Assembly (NCBI GenBank): GCA_005788075.1
Contig: SXZC01000180.1
Span: 1 to 13,765, forward strand
Origin: Actinomycetota bacterium
GTDB lineage: Bacteria; Actinomycetota; Thermoleophilia; Miltoncostaeales; Miltoncostaeaceae
Direction of reading: 5' to 3'
DNA: 13,765 bases
Shown here: one piece after another, positions 10,489 to 13,765 of the stretch
Layout of the letters: every line of letters begins with the position of its first letter
Numbering within the stretch: the first letter of the stretch is position 1
Notes under the pieces: generated by a model
The model's database searches: none
Told to the model about the DNA's origin: nothing
The model's input: the letters and a program-made list of their open reading frames with translations, nothing else
Translations under genes and position numbers: made by a program

Positions 10489-11916
10489 GTGTCGGTGCTC
10501 TCGATCGTCGCGGTCGTGTTCGGCTTCTACTTCCTGGCGGCGGGCCTGCTGCAGGCCGGGCAGTTGCTCGAGGCCGTCACCGGGGTGCGGCGCGGCGCGC
10601 TGGCACGGCGCGCGATGGTGGCCGAGAAACTCGGGGATTCGGGCGTGCTGCTGCCGGTGTCGGTGGTGATCCCCGCGCACAACGAAGAGGCGGGCGTGCT
10701 CGGCACCGTCGACTCCATGCTCGCGCTGCAGTACCCGACGATGGAGGTGATCGTGGTCAACGACGGCTCCACCGATGCCACGCTCGCCCTGCTCACCCGT
10801 CACCTGGACCTGCAGCCGGCCCATCAGGAGGTCCCGGACATCCTCCCCACGCAGCCCGTGCGGCAGCTGCTGAGGTCGCGCCGTCACCCGAAGGTGCTGG
10901 TGGTCGACAAGGCGCAGGGCGGCAAGTCGGATGCCCTGAACGCCGGCCTCAACGTGGCGCGGTACCCCCTGTTCTGCTCGGTTGACGCCGACTCGATCCT
11001 CGACCCCAAGGCATTGCTACGGGTGGCCGAGCCCATGGTGCGTGAGCCCGACACCGTGGCCACGGGCGGCATCGTGCGCGTCGCCAATGGCTGCGTGGTG
11101 CGTGGCGGCCGGGTGGTGGAGGCCCGCATCGACAGGAAGGTGATCGTGGGCGTGCAGGTGGTCGAGTACCTGCGGGCGTTCCTCCTCGGGCGCATGGCGT
11201 GGAGCAAGGCGGGCTCGCTGCTCATCATCTCGGGCGCCTTCGCGATGTTCCGCCGCGATGCGGTGATGGATGTCGGCGGCTACTCGGTGAAGACCGTGAG
11301 CGAGGACGCCGAGCTGGTCACGCGCATCCACCACAAGGCGCTGTCCGAGGGGCGCCGCGCGAAGGTGCTGTTCGTGGCCGACCCCGTGTGCTGGACCGAG
11401 GTGCCGAGCGACTGGCGCAGCCTGCGCAGGCAACGGATGCGGTGGCAGCAGGGCCTCGTGGAGACCCTCTGGGCGCACCGCGAGGTGGCCTTCCGGCGCC
11501 GCTCGGGCGTGATCGGAACCTTCGGCATGCCCTACTTCTGGGTGGTGGAGGTGCTCGGCCCCATCGCCGAGGTCATCACCATGCCGCTGGTCATCATCCT
11601 GTGGCTGGGCGGCGAGATACCGCTGTCATTCGCCGTGGTGCTCTTCCTCATCAGCCTCGGCATCGGCGCGTTCTTCTCCAGCGCCGCGCTCGTGGTGGAG
11701 GAGGCCACCTACCGCACATACAACCGGCCGACCGACTTCCTGCGCCTCGTGCGCGACGCCATCATCGAGTCGTTCGTGGTGCACCAGCTGCTCGCGGTCT
11801 GGCGCGTGGAGGGCACCATCGCCGCCATCCGCAAGCGCGACGAATGGGGCAAGCCCCGACGGGTCGGCGCCACCCAGGAAACGGCACCCCGCGGCGCCGG
11901 GGCAGGTGGCGACTGA
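10489..11916 (+). CDS. Processive family-2 glycosyltransferase (BcsA/hyaluronan-synthase-like)
   Basis: The 475-residue protein has an N-terminal membrane helix (1-20) and a cytosolic GT-A domain. Visible motifs are VSVVIPAHNEE (57-67), VVNDGSTD (89-96), KAQGGKSDALNAGL (141-154), the UDP/metal-binding DAD (166-168), SGAFAMFRRD (248-257), SEDAE (271-275, the catalytic-base motif usually written TED) and QRMRW (315-319, the QxxRW motif of processive synthases). Three or so membrane helices follow at about 347-375, 380-402 and 420-440. No PilZ domain is present, so direct c-di-GMP control through that domain is not expected. Such enzymes polymerise a sugar nucleotide and push the chain through the membrane. 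The sugar is unknown. GTG 10489 is 4 bp after the HEAT gene stop, implying coupling. Confidence 0.92.
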   Translation: MSVLSIVAVVFGFYFLAAGLLQAGQLLEAVTGVRRGALARRAMVAEKLGDSGVLLPVSVVIPAHNEEAGVLGTVDSMLALQYPTMEVIVVNDGSTDATLALLTRHLDLQPAHQEVPDILPTQPVRQLLRSRRHPKVLVVDKAQGGKSDALNAGLNVARYPLFCSVDADSILDPKALLRVAEPMVREPDTVATGGIVRVANGCVVRGGRVVEARIDRKVIVGVQVVEYLRAFLLGRMAWSKAGSLLIISGAFAMFRRDAVMDVGGYSVKTVSEDAELVTRIHHKALSEGRRAKVLFVADPVCWTEVPSDWRSLRRQRMRWQQGLVETLWAHREVAFRRRSGVIGTFGMPYFWVVEVLGPIAEVITMPLVIILWLGGEIPLSFAVVLFLISLGIGAFFSSAALVVEEATYRTYNRPTDFLRLVRDAIIESFVVHQLLAVWRVEGTIAAIRKRDEWGKPRRVGATQETAPRGAGAGGD

Positions 11917-11931
11917 CCCGGGGGCGTCCGG

Positions 11932-12222
11932 TCAGTCCTCCAGCAGGCCCTCCACGCCCTCGGCTGCGCGCACCGGCGCGTACTCGAGCACCTCATAGTC
12001 GGCCATGCCAGAGCTCTTGAAGGGATCCTCCTCGAGCATCGCCCACATCTCCTCGGCGCTCTCCCCGCGGGCCAGGATGATTCCGCCCACGAGCGGCACC
12101 TGGCGAGCGGTGAGCAGGATGCGCCCCTCGTCGAAGTTCTTCATGATCCAGGCCTTGTGGCCCTCGAGGAGCTGGTCGACCTCCTCGATGGGGCGGTTGT
12201 ACGTGGCGCGCAGCAGGAACAT
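11932..12222 (-). CDS. YCII-like protein
   Basis: The 96-residue protein matches the YCII/YciI fold, a small ferredoxin-like dimer. It has an N-terminal strand (MFLLRATYNR), a helix with the conserved His (LLEGHKAWI, His22), and the Asp motif in EEDPFKSSGMADYEV (Asp66). His and Asp form the putative active-site dyad of the family. The biochemical role is poorly known; some relatives are dechlorinases or act in catabolism of aromatics. ATG 12222 overlaps the TGA of the preceding gene (TGATG) and is preceded by AGGAGG (12227-12232), so translation is coupled. Its stop is 15 bp from that of the convergent glycosyltransferase gene. The C-terminal tail (83-96) is acidic. Confidence 0.88.
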   Translation of the reverse strand: MFLLRATYNRPIEEVDQLLEGHKAWIMKNFDEGRILLTARQVPLVGGIILARGESAEEMWAMLEEDPFKSSGMADYEVLEYAPVRAAEGVEGLLED

Positions 12223-12701
12223 CAGGCCTCCTGTGGGTCGATGGGCTCCCAGATGAGCTCAGAGAATTCGATGACGAAGTCAATGCGGCCACCCACCACG
12301 TTGCGGGCGGCGCCGGAGTCGTCCAGCGGGCGGATCTCGCCGCACCCCACGCACACGACGTTGTTGAGCCACGCGTAGCGCTCGTCACCCGACGTGTGCG
12401 TGGCGGCAACCACGATCTGCCGCGGCGATGGCGGTGCCGGGCGGGCGAAGCCATGCCAGTCGAAGATGATCGTCGCGCCGTCGTCGGTGGTGATCGCGCC
12501 CTGGATGTTGGGCAGGGCGTTCTTGTCGATGCGCGAGCGGGGGTGGTTGGCGGCCTGCATGCGACCGGAGATCCTCCCGGTCACCTCGCCCTCGGCCACG
12601 AAGAAGTAGTGACCCTCGCTGCCGGCCTCACCCTCCAGCACGGTTCCGTGCCCGCCATCGGGATATCGAAATACCGCGCGGTACAGGGGCTCGAGCTTCA
12701 T
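12222..12701 (-). CDS. DUF3237-like protein
   Basis: The 159-residue protein resembles DUF3237 proteins. It begins MKLEPLYRAVF, has a middle GEVTGRISGRMQAANHP, then TTDDGATIIFDWHGFARP (71-88), and ERYAWLNNVVCVGCGEI (107-123) near the end. The paired 'tddGA.I...G' and 'RYaWLN...vGxG' motifs are the family signature as I know it. No enzymatic function is established for the family. ATG 12701 is preceded by GGGAG with a short gap; the frame is open further upstream, but only as antisense of the divergent lipoprotein gene. It heads a two-gene unit with the YCII-like gene, overlapping it by one base. Cys117 and Cys120 form a CxxC that could bind metal or be redox-active. Confidence 0.75.
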   Translation of the reverse strand: MKLEPLYRAVFRYPDGGHGTVLEGEAGSEGHYFFVAEGEVTGRISGRMQAANHPRSRIDKNALPNIQGAITTDDGATIIFDWHGFARPAPPSPRQIVVAATHTSGDERYAWLNNVVCVGCGEIRPLDDSGAARNVVGGRIDFVIEFSELIWEPIDPQEA

Positions 12702-12719
12702 GGCACTCCCACGTCGTCG

Positions 12720-12733
12720 CCGTGCGCGCACGG
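12720..12733. promoter_or_regulatory. 14-bp perfect palindrome in a divergent promoter region
   Basis: CCGTGCGCGCACGG is its own reverse complement. It sits in the 93-bp gap between the DUF3237-like gene and the divergent lipoprotein gene, 19 bp before the DUF3237-like ATG. It is a candidate operator for a dimeric regulator, although alternating CG-rich palindromes also arise by chance at this GC content. Confidence 0.4.
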
Positions 12734-12782
12734 TACCCGCAAGGCGGTCCGAAATCCGGAGAACGGTCGATCCGGTGAGGGG

Positions 12783-12788
12783 TAGATT
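12783..12788 (+). promoter_or_regulatory. Putative -10 (TAGATT) for a leaderless lipoprotein transcript
   Basis: TAGATT ends 6 nt before ATG 12795, and no Shine-Dalgarno lies in the gap (gcgggc). Confidence 0.5.
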
Positions 12789-12794
12789 GCGGGC

Positions 12795-13765
12795 ATGACC
12801 CGACGGAGACCCCTCGCCACCCTCGCCGCGGCGCTGGGAGCACTCACGATGATCGTGGCCGCCGGGTGCGGCGGGATGGTGAGCAACTCCGGGAGCGGCG
12901 AGCAGAACGGTGCGGGCGTACCGGATGCGGGCACTCCTGCCACGCCGGGCGCGCAGCGGCACATCATCTACCTGTCGGAGTTCAGCATCAGCACGATCCT
13001 CGACCGCCTCCTGCCCACGGGGGCGGGCCCGCTCGAGAACGTGCAGGTGTTCCGGCAGATGCCGGCCGCGCAGACCGTGCTGCCGCCCGCGTACCGCATC
13101 GCGCGCCTCGACGGCGTGACGCTCGCGAAGCTGCCGGCCGAGGAGATCGCGCGGCGGGTGCGCGTGGCCGTGGACACCACCTGCACCAAGCGCATGCCCT
13201 GCACGTCGCACCTGGTGTCGATCGATGACATCGGCGTGGAGTTCAAGGGGGCTGCCGGCAAGCGCCTGAACGACGCCATGGCACTGCTCGAGGACGAGTC
13301 ACCGTGGGGGTCCACCTACGCCGATCGCGTGGTGATGTACATCCCGATCCAGATGATCGAGGGCATCATGGCCGGGGGTGATGAGGCCGCCGAGTGGGGC
13401 AACGCGCTCTCCGCCGTGGCGAAGGGCGAGAGCTACTGGCTCGAGATGTACCCGAACTACAGCGCGGACGTCGACTACCGCATGTGGACCGAGGGCACCA
13501 AGGCCATCACCGATGCCATCACCAGCGCCGGCGGGGATGTCAGCCGCGTGCACTTCATGGTCGGCGACTCCACCGGGCGCATCGAGGGCATGCCCGCGGA
13601 CCTCTGCCCGGAAGGCCAGGGCTGCGCCTGGGCGGCGTCGCGGGCCACCGACCTCAACCGATCGATCAGCGCGAACGGCGTCGGGCTCTACCGGCTCGGC
13701 CCGAAGGCCATCGAGGTGCTCTGCGTGCAGACCATCGCCGAGAAGGAGTCCCTCGACGCGAAGAC
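12795..13765 (+). CDS. Lipoprotein of unknown function (3' end cut by window)
   Basis: The frame is open from ATG 12795 to the window edge, giving at least 323 residues. It begins with a lipoprotein signal peptide (MTRRRPLATL, lipobox VAAGC with Cys25) and a Gly/Ser/Pro linker to about residue 54. A mixed alpha/beta extracytoplasmic domain follows. Cys pairs occur in TTCTKRMPCTS and DLCPEGQGCAW and may form disulfides. Segments such as GESYWLEMYPNY and DVDYRMWTEGTKAITDAI are rich in aromatic and acidic residues, but I recognise no enzyme motif or family. Third positions are almost all G/C throughout, which confirms that it is coding. Expected to be anchored to the outer face of the membrane. 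The role is unknown. Confidence 0.85.
   Translation, partial: MTRRRPLATLAAALGALTMIVAAGCGGMVSNSGSGEQNGAGVPDAGTPATPGAQRHIIYLSEFSISTILDRLLPTGAGPLENVQVFRQMPAAQTVLPPAYRIARLDGVTLAKLPAEEIARRVRVAVDTTCTKRMPCTSHLVSIDDIGVEFKGAAGKRLNDAMALLEDESPWGSTYADRVVMYIPIQMIEGIMAGGDEAAEWGNALSAVAKGESYWLEMYPNYSADVDYRMWTEGTKAITDAITSAGGDVSRVHFMVGDSTGRIEGMPADLCPEGQGCAWAASRATDLNRSISANGVGLYRLGPKAIEVLCVQTIAEKESLDAK

Noticed and set aside
12702..13211. N-terminal extension of the DUF3237-like protein on the minus strand
   Set aside because: The extra frame is antisense to the lipoprotein gene, and ATG 12701 has a ribosome binding site and a family-like N-terminus.
1..13765. Mobile element, prophage, toxin-antitoxin or defence island
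   Set aside because: No transposase, integrase, phage, nuclease-effector or antitoxin motif was found. The tRNA genes have no repeated 3' ends nearby that would suggest attachment sites.

Overview
The window is about 70% GC by eye, with G/C at nearly every third codon position, many GTG/TTG starts and no mobile element. Gene content fits a chromosomal segment of a free-living actinobacterium. The rhodanese-SufE pair and the collagen-like protein with a Cys-containing N-terminal module suggest Actinomycetota, possibly Thermoleophilia, but the phylum-level call is firmer than the class.

Layout. 1-539: end of a rhodanese-type sulfurtransferase gene overlapping a sufE-like gene (sulfur transfer). 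583-1698 (minus): orphan solute-binding protein of the branched-chain amino acid type. 1808-2556: a tandem, overlapping crcB/fluC pair (fluoride channel subunits). 2592-2711 (minus): small tail-anchored protein. 2916-4161: secreted cupredoxin, then a secreted six-Cys protein of unknown function. 4163-4235 (minus): tRNA-Glu, preceded on the same strand by a small Ada-like zinc-binding protein (4270-4515). 4672-5391: aquaporin-family channel. 5437-6111: SDR oxidoreductase. 6136-6301: tRNA-Val and tRNA-Asp, closed by a strong terminator. 6346-7080 (minus): collagen-like cell-surface protein. 7112-7268: a stretch with plus-strand coding character but no intact ORF. 7265-8417 (minus): beta-propeller lipoprotein plus small membrane protein. 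8502-9287: secreted HAD acid phosphatase. 9378-11916: two-gene operon of a membrane HEAT-repeat protein and a processive family-2 glycosyltransferase. 11932-12701 (minus): DUF3237-like and YCII-like proteins, translationally coupled. 12795-end: unknown lipoprotein, cut by the window edge.

How genes work together. The clear functional pairs are rhodanese/SufE (persulfide sulfur handling), the two CrcB subunits (one heteromeric fluoride channel), HEAT/glycosyltransferase (export of a polysaccharide, inferred), beta-propeller lipoprotein/small membrane protein, and DUF3237/YCII. Most other genes are single transcription units. Several encode envelope or secreted proteins.

The most striking regulatory signal is that six genes carry a TANNNT hexamer exactly 6 or 7 nt before the start codon and have no usable Shine-Dalgarno sequence. 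This is the expected geometry of leaderless transcripts. Other transcription-unit heads carry purine-rich Shine-Dalgarno sequences, so two start modes appear to coexist. I see no CRISPR array, insertion sequence, phage gene or recognisable antiphage system. The best candidates for something undescribed are the HEAT/glycosyltransferase operon with its inverted repeat, the Cys-to-His variant of an Ada-like zinc module, and the orphan coding stretch at 7112-7268.
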